Of a stretch of 64,000 nucleotides of DNA, positions 37,777 through 46,558 are shown piece by piece. Location of the stretch: the NCBI RefSeq assembly GCF_028736215.1, contig NZ_CP117883.1, forward strand, positions 4,216,001 to 4,280,000. The letters run 5' to 3'. Position numbers and translations under genes: made by a program. The notes under the pieces were generated by a model. It did no database searches, had not been told where the DNA came from, and worked only from the letters and a program-made list of their open reading frames with translations. This stretch comes from Mucilaginibacter sp. KACC 22773. GTDB taxonomy: Bacteria; Bacteroidota; Bacteroidia; Sphingobacteriales; Sphingobacteriaceae. Within the stretch, counting starts at the first letter, position 1; every line of letters starts with the position of its first letter.

Positions 37777-38754
37777 TTATTTATGCTGTTGCTTAAACTT
37801 CCTGACGGCTGCTGTCAGTCTTGGTAAAATCTCCATGGCATCGCCTACAACACCGTAATTGGCAGCTTTAAAAAAAGGAGCTTCGGGATCTTTGTTAATC
37901 ACTACAATGTTTTTTGAACCGTTAACACCCGCCAGGTGTTGTATAGCGCCCGATATGCCCACTGCTATATATAAATTAGGACGTACGGTACCGCCCGTTT
38001 GGCCAACATGTTCGTGATGTGGCCGCCAGTGCGAATCGGCCACCGGGCGCGAGCAGGCTGTGGCAGCACCCAGTTCTTTTGCCAGTTCTTCCAGTATTCC
38101 CCAGTTTTCGGGCCCTTTCATGCCGCGCCCGCCGGAGACAACCAGTTCGGCATCAGCAAGCGCCACCTCGCCGGTTACTTTATTTACAGCTTTCACTTTT
38201 ACACCGAAATCTTCTTCGCCAAAGCTTACATCCAATTGCTCTACAACTGCCTTCCCTTCAATTTTGGCTACCGGGAAAGTATTCGGCATCAGCATAATTA
38301 CCTTTATATCGCTTAAAATATTCACATAGGCGAAAGCCTTGCCCGAGAATACGGCTTTTTTGATCACAAATCCTTTTTCGGTATCGGGATACGACAATGC
38401 ACCCGCCACCAGGCCGGCCCCTAATTTCACGGCCACCCGCGGGGCAACCATCCTGCCGCCGATGTCATGAAGCGTTATAATTATTTTACTCCCCTCCTTT
38501 TGAGCTGCAGCTATCACCGCGCCGGCGTAAGCCCGTGCATGCAGCTCGTTTAAACGGCTATCAGCAACATGTAAAACTTTTTGAGCGCCATATTCACCAA
38601 GACTCTCCATTTCAGCAACGGCAACGGTGCCTAAAACAAGGGCAGTTACCGTGGTACCCGTTTGCTTAGCTATGTGTGCGGCATAGTGTAGCGCCTCAAA
38701 ATTTTTCTTTTTAATCGTTCCCCCGGTATGTTCTATCAATACAATTACAGACAT
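37777..38754 (-). CDS. etfA: Electron transfer flavoprotein alpha subunit
   Basis: About 325 residues from the ATG at 38754 (MSVIVLIEHTGG); an upstream in-frame ATG at 38790 would add 12 basic residues. The C-terminal FAD domain shows VVSGGRGMKGPENW, RPVADSHWRPHHEHVGQTG, AVGISGAIQHLAG and INKDPEAPFFKAANYGVVGD, all typical. With EtfB it carries electrons from acyl-CoA dehydrogenase to the quinone pool. It follows etfB by 60 bases. Confidence 0.94.
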   Translation of the reverse strand: MSVIVLIEHTGGTIKKKNFEALHYAAHIAKQTGTTVTALVLGTVAVAEMESLGEYGAQKVLHVADSRLNELHARAYAGAVIAAAQKEGSKIIITLHDIGGRMVAPRVAVKLGAGLVAGALSYPDTEKGFVIKKAVFSGKAFAYVNILSDIKVIMLMPNTFPVAKIEGKAVVEQLDVSFGEEDFGVKVKAVNKVTGEVALADAELVVSGGRGMKGPENWGILEELAKELGAATACSRPVADSHWRPHHEHVGQTGGTVRPNLYIAVGISGAIQHLAGVNGSKNIVVINKDPEAPFFKAANYGVVGDAMEILPRLTAAVRKFKQQHK

Positions 38755-38814
38755 TTTTTTAAGTTTTTTGGTTTGAGAAATGCCCGACAAGTAGCGGACA
38801 TGAAAATTCAGCTA

Positions 38815-39558
38815 TCAGATTACTTTGGCCTCGGTATGCAGCAATGCTACCAGCTCGTCCATATTATCGGAGCTTACCAGTTTGATCCCGGCTTTGGCTG
38901 GGGGTAATTCATAAGACAATATTTGGGTAAGCGGTGCTATTTTAGTGGGCACAACAACCTTTAACGGACGTGTACGCGCCGCCATTATCCCACGCATGTT
39001 GGGTATCCGCGCCTCCGCAACTCCTTTTTGGCAGGATATTACCACGGGTAAGTTACAGGCATCCGTTTCCTCGCCGCCTTCTATTTCACGGGTTACCACT
39101 GCTGTATTACCTTCCAGTTGTATCCCCGTTGCAAAACCAACGTAATTGATATCCAGCAATCCGGCCAGCATGGTACCTGTAGTGCCGTTATTGTAATCGA
39201 TAGATTCCTTGCCGCATAAAATAAGATCGTAAGCGCCCCCGGCAGCATACTCCGCTATATAACCGGCGGTTTCATACGGATCATCGCTATCGGCATCAAT
39301 GCGGATGGCTTCATCGCCACCCAATGCAAGCGCTTTCCTGATCACCGGCTCGACATTGGCAGAACCAACAGTTACAAGGTGAACCTCAGTAGCTATACCG
39401 GTTTCCTTTAGTTCAATTGCCCGGATGAGGGCATACCATTCATCGTAAGGGTTAATTACGTAAGTAACACCATCGCTGCTGATGGCGGTGTTATTGTTTT
39501 TTAACACAATTTTAGTACTGGTATCCGGTACCTGGCTTATACAAACTAATACTTTCAT
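38815..39558 (-). CDS. etfB: Electron transfer flavoprotein beta subunit
   Basis: 247 residues. KVLVCISQVPDTSTKI at the N-terminus, then INPYDEWYALIRAIELKE, LCGKESIDYNNGTTG and the PNMRGIMAARTRPL signature of ETF beta. It binds AMP and forms the heterodimer with EtfA. It lies between the acyl-CoA dehydrogenase gene (358 bases away, across repeats) and etfA. Confidence 0.95.
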   Translation of the reverse strand: MKVLVCISQVPDTSTKIVLKNNNTAISSDGVTYVINPYDEWYALIRAIELKETGIATEVHLVTVGSANVEPVIRKALALGGDEAIRIDADSDDPYETAGYIAEYAAGGAYDLILCGKESIDYNNGTTGTMLAGLLDINYVGFATGIQLEGNTAVVTREIEGGEETDACNLPVVISCQKGVAEARIPNMRGIMAARTRPLKVVVPTKIAPLTQILSYELPPAKAGIKLVSSDNMDELVALLHTEAKVI

Positions 39559-39916
39559 TATTAGATTTTTATTTTTTAGGTTGATGTTGTTAAAACGGCG
39601 GGGATTCCCCCCTGACCTTTTCTATCTTGTGTCATCCTGACTGGTGAAATCCGTAGATTTTGAAGAGGAAATGACATTCAAAATAAAAGACTGTCATCCT
39701 GAGTGATAAAATTTCACGAAATTCTGAAGCGGAAATGACATCAAAAATAAAGACTGTCATGCTGAGGAACGAAGCATCTATTCGCGAACTTTTCTATCGG
39801 TCATGCATAGCTGACAGATCCTTCGTTCCTCAGGATGACAGAAAAATTGGACATGTTATTTTCCGCGTCAGAGTCATCATGGATTTTACCACTCAATATG
39901 ACAGTCTTTCCCCGGC
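39559..39916. other. Spacer between fadE and etfB, filled with repeats
   Basis: No gene. Most of it is the GTCATCCTGA repeat family (39631-39843). Confidence 0.6.
39631..39843. repeat. Three GTCATCCTGA repeat units, one forming a long hairpin
   Basis: Units begin at 39631, 39692 and 39756 and the first two end in AAATGACAT. The third is a near-perfect inverted repeat: 39754-39779 against 39816-39841, 24 of 26 bases paired. This type of dispersed palindrome is frequent between genes in Bacteroidota and may affect transcript stability between fadE and etfB. Confidence 0.7.
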
Positions 39917-41713
39917 TTAAAAACAATATTTATTTTCGGCTATCAGTTTTGCGGCAACGTTCCTGCGTGCCTGGGTGGTATTAAAATCTTCGGTTTTGGT
40001 GAAGCGCTTAAGTCCCATCAGCATCATTCTTCTTTCATCGCCTTCGGCAAACGAGTTTAATGCTTCCCGGCCGGCTTTTGCAAGATGTTCTGCAGCATCA
40101 TTAATATATACGCGCATGATATCCAACTGTTCTTTACAAGCTTCTTCACCCCTTAAACCAACCAGCTTTTCTACCCGCAGTTGCAACGATTCGCTCACAT
40201 AAAGCTCTATCAGCATATCGGCCAGGTTCATAAGCACTTCCTGCTCTTTACCCAATTGTGTCATCAGTTTTTGCACGGCGGCACCTGCTACCATTAATAT
40301 GGCCTTTTTAAAATTGGCTATGTATTTCTTTTCTTTAGCAAACAGGCCGTCATCTTCGGCTGCACCAAAATCGGGGATGCTTACCAGTTCACCTGCTACT
40401 TTTTGGGCTGGCCCCATCAGGTCAAGTTCGCCCTTCATGGCGCGTTTAAGCATCATATCAACCGTTAACAAGCGATTAATTTCGTTAGTTCCCTCGAAGA
40501 TCCGGTTAATCCTCGAATCGCGATACGCTCTGTCCATTGGTGCCTCGGCGCTGTATCCCATCCCGCCGTAAATCTGTACGCCCTCGTCGGTTACATAATC
40601 CAAAACTTCGGATGCATGAACTTTAAGGATTGCCGCTTCTATAGCATATTGCTCAGTTCCTTTTAATTTAGCTTTGGTTTCATCAAGCCCCGATGCCATT
40701 AGCATTTCGGTCGCTTCCTCCATGTTCTGACAGGCCCTGTAAACAGCCGATTCTGAAGCATAAGTGCGGATAGCCTGTTGGGCCAGTTTGTATCTTATGG
40801 CCCCGTACTTTGAAATCTGGCGGCCAAACTGTTCGCGTTCATTGGCGTAACGCACTGATGCAGTTATCACATCCTTGCTTGCCCCTACCGTACCACCGCC
40901 TAATTTGATACGGCCGAGATTTAATATATTAACAGCTATCTTGAATCCATTCTGACGTTCGGAAAGCAGGTTCTCAACCGGTACTTTGCAATCGTTAAAA
41001 AACACCTGGCGGGTCGAGCTCCCTTTAATACCCATTTTGTGTTCTTCGGTATTCAGCGAAAGCCCTTCAAAATCTTTTTCGACAATAAAGGCGCTCAGGT
41101 TTTCATCATCATCTATTTTGGCAAAAACGGTAAATACATCGGCGAAGCCCGCATTGGTGATCCACATTTTTTGACCTGTGATGAGATAATGTTTACCATC
41201 AGCAGACAGCTTCGCCTTTGTTTTGCCCGAGTTGGCATCTGAGCCTGCGGCTGGTTCGGTTAGGCAATAAGCGCCTTTCCACTCGCCGCTTGCCAGTTTA
41301 GGAACATATTTTTGTTTTTGCGCTTCGGTGCCGTAGTATAGTATCGGCATGGTGCCTATACCTGTGTGTGCCGAAAATGCTACTGAAAACGAATGCCCGG
41401 CGCCCAATTTCTCGGTAACGAGCATAGATGTTTTAAAATCTTTACCAAAGCCGCCGTATTCTTCGGGTACCGATATGCCTAATAACCCAAGCGCGCCGGC
41501 CTCGTCCATTAAATGACGCATCAGTCCTTCCTCCTGCTCGTCAATACGCTGCAGGTTGGGTGTTACCTGCTGGGCAAGAAAATTGGTACATGTTTCGGCA
41601 ATCATCAACTGCTCTTCATTCCATTCTTCGGGAATAAAAATGCTGTCTGCAGAAGTCTCCCGGATCAGAAACTCCCCTCCTTTTATGGCTTTCATTGGTT
41701 CAGTGGCATTCAT
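39917..41713 (-). CDS. fadE: Acyl-CoA dehydrogenase, FadE/VLCAD type
   Basis: 598 residues, longer than the usual 380 because of a C-terminal extension of about 180 residues, as in Bacillus FadE and mitochondrial VLCAD/ACAD9. Motifs: YCLTEPAAGSDANSGKTKA, MWITNAGFADVFTVFA, QIYGGMGYSAEAPMDRAYRDSRINRIFEGTNEIN. It oxidises acyl-CoA to trans-2-enoyl-CoA and passes electrons to ETF, encoded just downstream. The promoter 139 bases upstream carries the fatty-acid operator. Confidence 0.93.
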   Translation of the reverse strand: MNATEPMKAIKGGEFLIRETSADSIFIPEEWNEEQLMIAETCTNFLAQQVTPNLQRIDEQEEGLMRHLMDEAGALGLLGISVPEEYGGFGKDFKTSMLVTEKLGAGHSFSVAFSAHTGIGTMPILYYGTEAQKQKYVPKLASGEWKGAYCLTEPAAGSDANSGKTKAKLSADGKHYLITGQKMWITNAGFADVFTVFAKIDDDENLSAFIVEKDFEGLSLNTEEHKMGIKGSSTRQVFFNDCKVPVENLLSERQNGFKIAVNILNLGRIKLGGGTVGASKDVITASVRYANEREQFGRQISKYGAIRYKLAQQAIRTYASESAVYRACQNMEEATEMLMASGLDETKAKLKGTEQYAIEAAILKVHASEVLDYVTDEGVQIYGGMGYSAEAPMDRAYRDSRINRIFEGTNEINRLLTVDMMLKRAMKGELDLMGPAQKVAGELVSIPDFGAAEDDGLFAKEKKYIANFKKAILMVAGAAVQKLMTQLGKEQEVLMNLADMLIELYVSESLQLRVEKLVGLRGEEACKEQLDIMRVYINDAAEHLAKAGREALNSFAEGDERRMMLMGLKRFTKTEDFNTTQARRNVAAKLIAENKYCF

Positions 41714-42111
41714 AAATAAGTATTTAATGGTTGTGTTTTGTCCCGTTTTAAAATTTAGCCGATTATATTAATCACTATGTTATATCAGTAATTATCAGCA
41801 TGTAACATGCGCCCCGGTTTAAAGCGCAGCAATTGGTTTTATAATCAGGAGTAAAATTAGCAGCGATGATAAACTAAAGAAAGGGCTGCAATGCGGAGAT
41901 ATTAGTCAAAAAGTCGGATTGAAATTGCGGACAATGGCAATAACGCAAGGTATTCTCTCCCGCATCGGGCTACTTAAAAAGCCGTTTTACTTTTGCAAAG
42001 CGACTTTTAGGTTTAGGAGTGCAAAACAAAATGCAGACTGGAACGCTCATGGCAGGAAGGCGCTGCGATTTTTTTGATGTCAGGGTTGAGCATAATTTCA
42101 AAACTTGCTGG
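41714..42111. other. Upstream region of fadE
   Basis: It contains the fadE promoter and operator (41852-41917). The rest (41918-42111) shows no gene, only the 3' flank of the hypothetical gene at 42112. Confidence 0.5.
41852..41917 (-). promoter_or_regulatory. Promoter with fatty-acid operator (fadE)
   Basis: A 37-base element (41881-41917) is 35/37 identical, in the same orientation toward its gene, to 43729-43765 before the FadL-type gene; the first 24 bases are identical. A -7-like TAATTTTA (41852-41859) begins 34 bases after the 24-base core, and the following YTCCYGAT is also shared. Confidence 0.72.
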
Positions 42112-42603
42112 TTAGCTTTTAAATCGTTTATCCCACAGTCTCATCAGATTTATCATCTGCGAATCTGTAAGTTGCTGAGACCAAATCAAAGTTCTAATTC
42201 CGTATTCCATGACCATACACGCCTTTCCTGCCTCTATAAAGTACCTGAATACATTCTTATTTGGTAGCTGAAGAGTTCCAGAAACGTAATTATACTTTTC
42301 CAATTTAAACTGTAAAGGCGGTGTATTTTGCTTTACGCCTACCAGGTCGGCAATATCTTCGGTGCCGTTTTCTTTGGTAACAATACGCCGGGTCGTCAGT
42401 AAACTGTAGTTGTCAGCATCAATAACGGTTGAACAAATAATTAATTCGTCTTCCGCAAGGTCCAGTTGTATTACAGGGTAGCGTTGTAAAAAAATCGAAT
42501 AATTTTCATAAAAATTTGTCCATCGAAAAACGTAAGGTTCGTATGTATGTCTTTTAATCTCATATATAGAAAACCTGTGAATTATTTGGTCTGATCTTGT
42601 CAC
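42112..42603 (-). CDS. Hypothetical protein (163 aa)
   Basis: 163 residues, no signal peptide or membrane segment. Beta-rich in the middle with an amphipathic C-terminal end (QLTDSQMINLMRLWDKRFKS). I do not recognise a family. It lies directly downstream of the AraC regulator on the same strand with a 130-base gap of short repeats (CCACTTAAC words), and between two copies of the fatty-acid operator, so a role in that regulon is possible but unsupported by motif. Confidence 0.6.
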   Translation of the reverse strand: MTRSDQIIHRFSIYEIKRHTYEPYVFRWTNFYENYSIFLQRYPVIQLDLAEDELIICSTVIDADNYSLLTTRRIVTKENGTEDIADLVGVKQNTPPLQFKLEKYNYVSGTLQLPNKNVFRYFIEAGKACMVMEYGIRTLIWSQQLTDSQMINLMRLWDKRFKS

Positions 42604-42733
42604 CTTAAATTAGTGTTGGTCTCACAAAATAAATCTTTATAAAGTTAAAAAAGAATGTTTTGCTTCATTTTCTGGTTTCATATCCCAATCAACCACTTAA
42701 CTTAATCACCACTTAACCCAATCAACCACCCAC

Positions 42734-43621
42734 TCAATGACCCGATACCGCCCTGTAATCAGACGGCGACATGCCTGCATGTTTTTTGAAGTATTTGCCA
42801 AAGGAGGATTGATCGGGAAAATGGATATCCTCGGCTACACGGGCTATGCTTACATCGTGGTTTCTTAATAATACTTTGGCCTCCAGTATTACCGCGTCAT
42901 CTATCCATTCGCCGGCGGTTCTCCCGGTAACTTCTTTAACGGTTTCTGTTAAATGTTTGGGGGATACATACAGTGCATCGGCATAATACTGCACATTACG
43001 ATGTTCTTTATAGTGATGAAAAACCAGTTCCTGGAAAAGTACGTTCAGTTCCTGTTTCCGGGTTTGCTTGCCTTTTATGATGATGTGCTGCTTTTCGTAA
43101 ATGGCCTGTATTTCATAAAGCAGGGTCATCAAAATACTCCTGGAAATTTCCACATTGTAGGGATGTCCCTCACGGTCTAATTTTTTTTGTATCAATAAGT
43201 AAATCTCCAGTATCATCCTGGCATCTGCTTTATCGGGATAAATTACCGGGATAGATGCACTTTTAAAATAACTGAACGACTCTAAAAAATGGCTGTTGAC
43301 GCTATTTTCTGTTAAAAAGGCTTTACTAAAAACAACAAAACGGCATAAAAAATCATCACTGCTGTTATAAATTCGTAAAACATGAAAAGGGGTTGCCAAA
43401 AGCATAGCATCGGGCCTGGCATCATATACCTGCAGGTTAACTTCAACCTTAGCCGTGCCCCGTGTACAGATACCTATGATATAACCATCCGAACGGTAAG
43501 GGTACTCACTCAAACTCAACAGCTGTTTTTCGTCAACAACAAAAAAATCAACACCGGCCAGCTTGTCGGCGTATAGATCGGCAAATTTTGATAAGCTTAA
43601 TTGTCCAACCTTACTACTCAT
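42734..43621 (-). CDS. AraC-family transcriptional regulator
   Basis: 295 residues. An N-terminal ligand-type domain (GYIIGICTRGTAKVEVN, LLATPFHVLRIYN) is followed by a C-terminal AraC domain of about 100 residues (VQYYADALYVSPKHLTETVKEVTGRTAGEWI and SIARVAEDIHFPDQSSFGKYFKKHAGMSPSDYR). Divergent from the FadL-type gene; the spacer between them carries one of the three fatty-acid operator copies, so it is the best candidate for the regulator of the fatty-acid module. That assignment is inferred from position. Confidence 0.9.
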   Translation of the reverse strand: MSSKVGQLSLSKFADLYADKLAGVDFFVVDEKQLLSLSEYPYRSDGYIIGICTRGTAKVEVNLQVYDARPDAMLLATPFHVLRIYNSSDDFLCRFVVFSKAFLTENSVNSHFLESFSYFKSASIPVIYPDKADARMILEIYLLIQKKLDREGHPYNVEISRSILMTLLYEIQAIYEKQHIIIKGKQTRKQELNVLFQELVFHHYKEHRNVQYYADALYVSPKHLTETVKEVTGRTAGEWIDDAVILEAKVLLRNHDVSIARVAEDIHFPDQSSFGKYFKKHAGMSPSDYRAVSGH

Positions 43622-43728
43622 GTGTATATTTAATTATATTTATTTAATTCTTCTATTTTTCAAAAGCTCCCGAAACGCCGAAGGTTTTAAAGTATTTTTT
43701 GCCCATAAACTTAAATATAAGCGTTATC

Positions 43729-43793
43729 CCGACTTTTTGACTAATATCTCCGCATTATAGCCCTTTTTTTCTTTTCAATCCAAACTAATTTTA
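43729..43793 (+). promoter_or_regulatory. Promoter with fatty-acid operator (FadL-type gene)
   Basis: The 24-base core 43729-43752 is identical to that before fadE. The -7-like TAATTTTA (43786-43793) begins 33 bases later, and the start codon of the porin gene is 62 bases further on. CCGA and TCCG words within the core lie about 20 bases apart, a spacing usual for AraC half-sites. Confidence 0.72.
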
Positions 43794-43855
43794 TTCCCGA
43801 TAGTTGCCAATTGTAATCCACATACAATTGCCTATTATAAACCAATTATATTTTT

Positions 43856-45079
43856 ATGAGAAAAGTATTACTATTGATGCTTATTGTATCGCCGCTGATG
43901 GCTTTTTCCCAGGGTTTCCAGGTAAACCTGGAGGGACAAAAGCAAATAGGTATGGGCCATACCGGGGTGGGAACCTTACAGGATGGCGCTTCTGTATTTT
44001 TTAACCCGGGTGCAGTAGCCATGCTGCCAGAAAACTACATACAGGGCGGCATAAGCCCGTTATTTTTCAAATCTGATTTTAACCCGGCCGGCACATCAAC
44101 GCAAAACAGAACCTCCAATAAGATTGCAACCCCGTTCGAGTTTTACGCGGTTTGGGGCCCCAAATCGTCTTTTTGGAAATTAGGGCTTGGTGTTTATACC
44201 CCCTTTGGCGGTTTAACCGATTGGGGTAACACCTGGCAGGGCAAATACGTGCTGGAGAGCCTTAATTTGAAAGCTATTTATTTTCAGCCTACGCTAAGCA
44301 TTAAACTGGCCGACTTCCTTAGTATCGGCGGCGGTTTTGTTTATAACCATGGCAGCGTTGACCTTACCCGCGCCATACCCCTGGCAAACAGCTCCGGCGA
44401 ACCCGGCCAGGCCGAATTGAAAGGTAGCGGAAAAGGTTACGGATGGAATGCCGGCATCTACATTAAAACAGAATCGGGCATAACCGTCGGGATAACCCAC
44501 CGTTCGCGGGTAAATACCACCATTTCCAGTGGTAATGCCATTTTTAAAGTACCTACCTCAATCCAAAGTAGTTTCCCGCAGCCAAATACATTTACTTCGA
44601 CCATACCATTACCGGCCACCAATTCTATCGGCTTCGGTTTTTATCCTTGCAGTAAATGGATACTGGCGCTTGATGTTAACCTGGTTAACTGGGATGCCTA
44701 TAAAACATTATCATTTGATTATAAAACCAATACAGCAGCTTTACAGGATACACACTCGGCCAGGAATTACCAGCAGGCAGTTAGCTTGCGCGGCGGTGCA
44801 CAATACAAAGCTACCGATAAACTTGCCCTGCGTTTTGGCGGAGGCTATGCCAGTACAGCTGTTGCAGATGGTTATGTAACACCCGAAGCGCCTGATGCAA
44901 ACCGTGTTTATGGTACAATGGGCTTAGGTTATACATTGGCCAAACACCTTGATATAGATATCTCCTTTGAGTATGAACACCTGATGCAGCGTACCCAAAC
45001 CAATATCGAATCGCAGCTATCGGGAACATTTAAAACAGATGTATACATTCCTGGTATCTCATTGGCTTATCACTGGTAA
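43856..45079 (+). CDS. OmpP1/FadL-family outer-membrane transporter
   Basis: 407 residues with signal peptide MRKVLLLMLIVSPLMAFSQ. FadL hallmarks follow: an N-terminal plug region with GMGHTGVGTLQDGASVFFNPGAVAML (the NPA-type motif), then a long barrel ending in PGISLAYHW with a terminal aromatic. It takes long-chain fatty acids or other hydrophobic compounds across the outer membrane. Its promoter carries the fatty-acid operator, which supports fatty acids as substrate. The GDSL lipoprotein gene follows after 19 bases. Confidence 0.9.
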   Translation: MRKVLLLMLIVSPLMAFSQGFQVNLEGQKQIGMGHTGVGTLQDGASVFFNPGAVAMLPENYIQGGISPLFFKSDFNPAGTSTQNRTSNKIATPFEFYAVWGPKSSFWKLGLGVYTPFGGLTDWGNTWQGKYVLESLNLKAIYFQPTLSIKLADFLSIGGGFVYNHGSVDLTRAIPLANSSGEPGQAELKGSGKGYGWNAGIYIKTESGITVGITHRSRVNTTISSGNAIFKVPTSIQSSFPQPNTFTSTIPLPATNSIGFGFYPCSKWILALDVNLVNWDAYKTLSFDYKTNTAALQDTHSARNYQQAVSLRGGAQYKATDKLALRFGGGYASTAVADGYVTPEAPDANRVYGTMGLGYTLAKHLDIDISFEYEHLMQRTQTNIESQLSGTFKTDVYIPGISLAYHW

Positions 45080-45098
45080 TTCTTAAAGAAATTAATAC

Positions 45099-46418
45099 AT
45101 GAAAACACTTAAACAGCATATTTATATTATTGCAGGGTTACTTTTATTAGGCGCCTGCAAGCCCGAGATCCATACACCAAAACCGGTTGCCGGCTCGGCC
45201 GATTTCTCGAGGTACATATCGGTGGGCAATTCGCTTACAGCAGGCTATGCCGATGGTGGCCTATATCTTGCAGGCCAACAGGTATCCTACCCCAGCATTA
45301 TTGGTAAACAAATGCAAGCCGTGGGTGGCGGAACGTTCACCCAGCCATTGTTTAGCACCGCTCAGGCAAACGGATCGGGCTATTTATCATTAACCGGGTT
45401 TAACGCCGATGGTACACCAATAACCACAGCGGTTACCTCAAACCTGGGTATCCGTGGCCAGGTAACTGTTCCTGGTTTTGGCAATGTTATTTTATATACC
45501 AAATACTCGGGCGATATTAATAACTACGGTGTACCGGGTATTAAACTGTTGCACATCACCTATGCACCTTATGGCAACCTTAACGGATATTTTGAACGCT
45601 TGCTACCCGGAAACCCGCCAACAAACTCAACCACCTATCTTGATTTTGTTACCGCGAAACCATTTACCTTTTTCTCAAACTGGTTAGGGAACAATGATGC
45701 TTTAAGTTATGCAACATCGGGCGGTGCCGGAGATGTACTGACAGATAAGAATACCTTTGCTTATTTGTACAACGTATTGATAACTACCCTAACCTCCAAA
45801 GGCCAAAAAGGCGTAGTTGCCACTATACCCGATGTAACTTCGATACCCTTTTTTAACACCATCACCGTATCGGCAATACTGGCCGGAGTTCAAAAAGCGA
45901 ATCCCGCAGTGCAGGCCCTGTATATTAAAGCACTGGTTTCGGGTAGTACATATACACCACGCGCGGCAACAGCCAATGACCTTATTGTACTCACCTTCCC
46001 TACAAGTAAAATTGGCCAGCCGGTTGCAACGCCTTTTGGCAACCTGCCTTATGGCTTAACCCCTTATACCCCCATAGACAACCAATATGTGCTTGATGAA
46101 AAAGAAATTGCCCTTACCGAAGACTATGTTACATCATACAACAATACAATAAAAACGATAGCCGCAGCAAAAGGCCTGGCTATTTTTGACGCCTACACGT
46201 TTCTGCGGAATATAAAACAGAACGGACTGGTTGTAGATGGCGTAAGTGTTAATTCCAATTATATAAGCGGTGGCCTGTTTTCGCTGGACGGGGTGCACCT
46301 TACGCCACGCGGTTATGCTATAGTAGCCGATGAATTTATCAAAGCCATTAATGACAAATACAATTCGTCTATCCCGCGGGTAAACATATCAGATTATAAC
46401 GGGGTAAAGTTCCCTTGA
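45099..46418 (+). CDS. GDSL/SGNH-hydrolase lipoprotein
   Basis: 439 residues. A lipobox LLLGAC (Cys20) marks a lipoprotein, probably on the outer membrane. SGNH blocks: YISVGNSLTAGYADGGLY (nucleophile Ser45), SNWLGNNDALSYA (block III), LDGVHLTPRGYAIVADEFI (D397, H400). It is an esterase or lipase of unknown substrate. In one operon with the FadL-type porin, it may release fatty acids from esters at the cell surface for import; this is an inference from context. Confidence 0.88.
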   Translation: MKTLKQHIYIIAGLLLLGACKPEIHTPKPVAGSADFSRYISVGNSLTAGYADGGLYLAGQQVSYPSIIGKQMQAVGGGTFTQPLFSTAQANGSGYLSLTGFNADGTPITTAVTSNLGIRGQVTVPGFGNVILYTKYSGDINNYGVPGIKLLHITYAPYGNLNGYFERLLPGNPPTNSTTYLDFVTAKPFTFFSNWLGNNDALSYATSGGAGDVLTDKNTFAYLYNVLITTLTSKGQKGVVATIPDVTSIPFFNTITVSAILAGVQKANPAVQALYIKALVSGSTYTPRAATANDLIVLTFPTSKIGQPVATPFGNLPYGLTPYTPIDNQYVLDEKEIALTEDYVTSYNNTIKTIAAAKGLAIFDAYTFLRNIKQNGLVVDGVSVNSNYISGGLFSLDGVHLTPRGYAIVADEFIKAINDKYNSSIPRVNISDYNGVKFP

Positions 46419-46512
46419 TACAGTTGGCGGTTTTCGGTCGGCAGTACGCAATTTACAGTTTGCCAGCTGGGGAACATCTAATAGGCGTTCGATAAACCAC
46501 CATTACTTATGC

Positions 46513-46558
46513 AAAAACAGGATAGGCTACTCATATACGGGTAGCTTATCCTGTTTTT
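46513..46558. terminator. Bidirectional terminator between convergent genes
   Basis: An 18-base stem with few mismatches: AAAAACAGGATAGGCTAC (46513-46530) against 46541-46558. It has A- and T-runs on both sides. It ends at the stop codon of the patatin gene. Confidence 0.85.

Noticed and set aside
39559..39916. Fatty-acid operator before etfB
   Set aside because: No match found. The spacer is filled by repeats, so etfB is probably read from fadE or from an unseen promoter.
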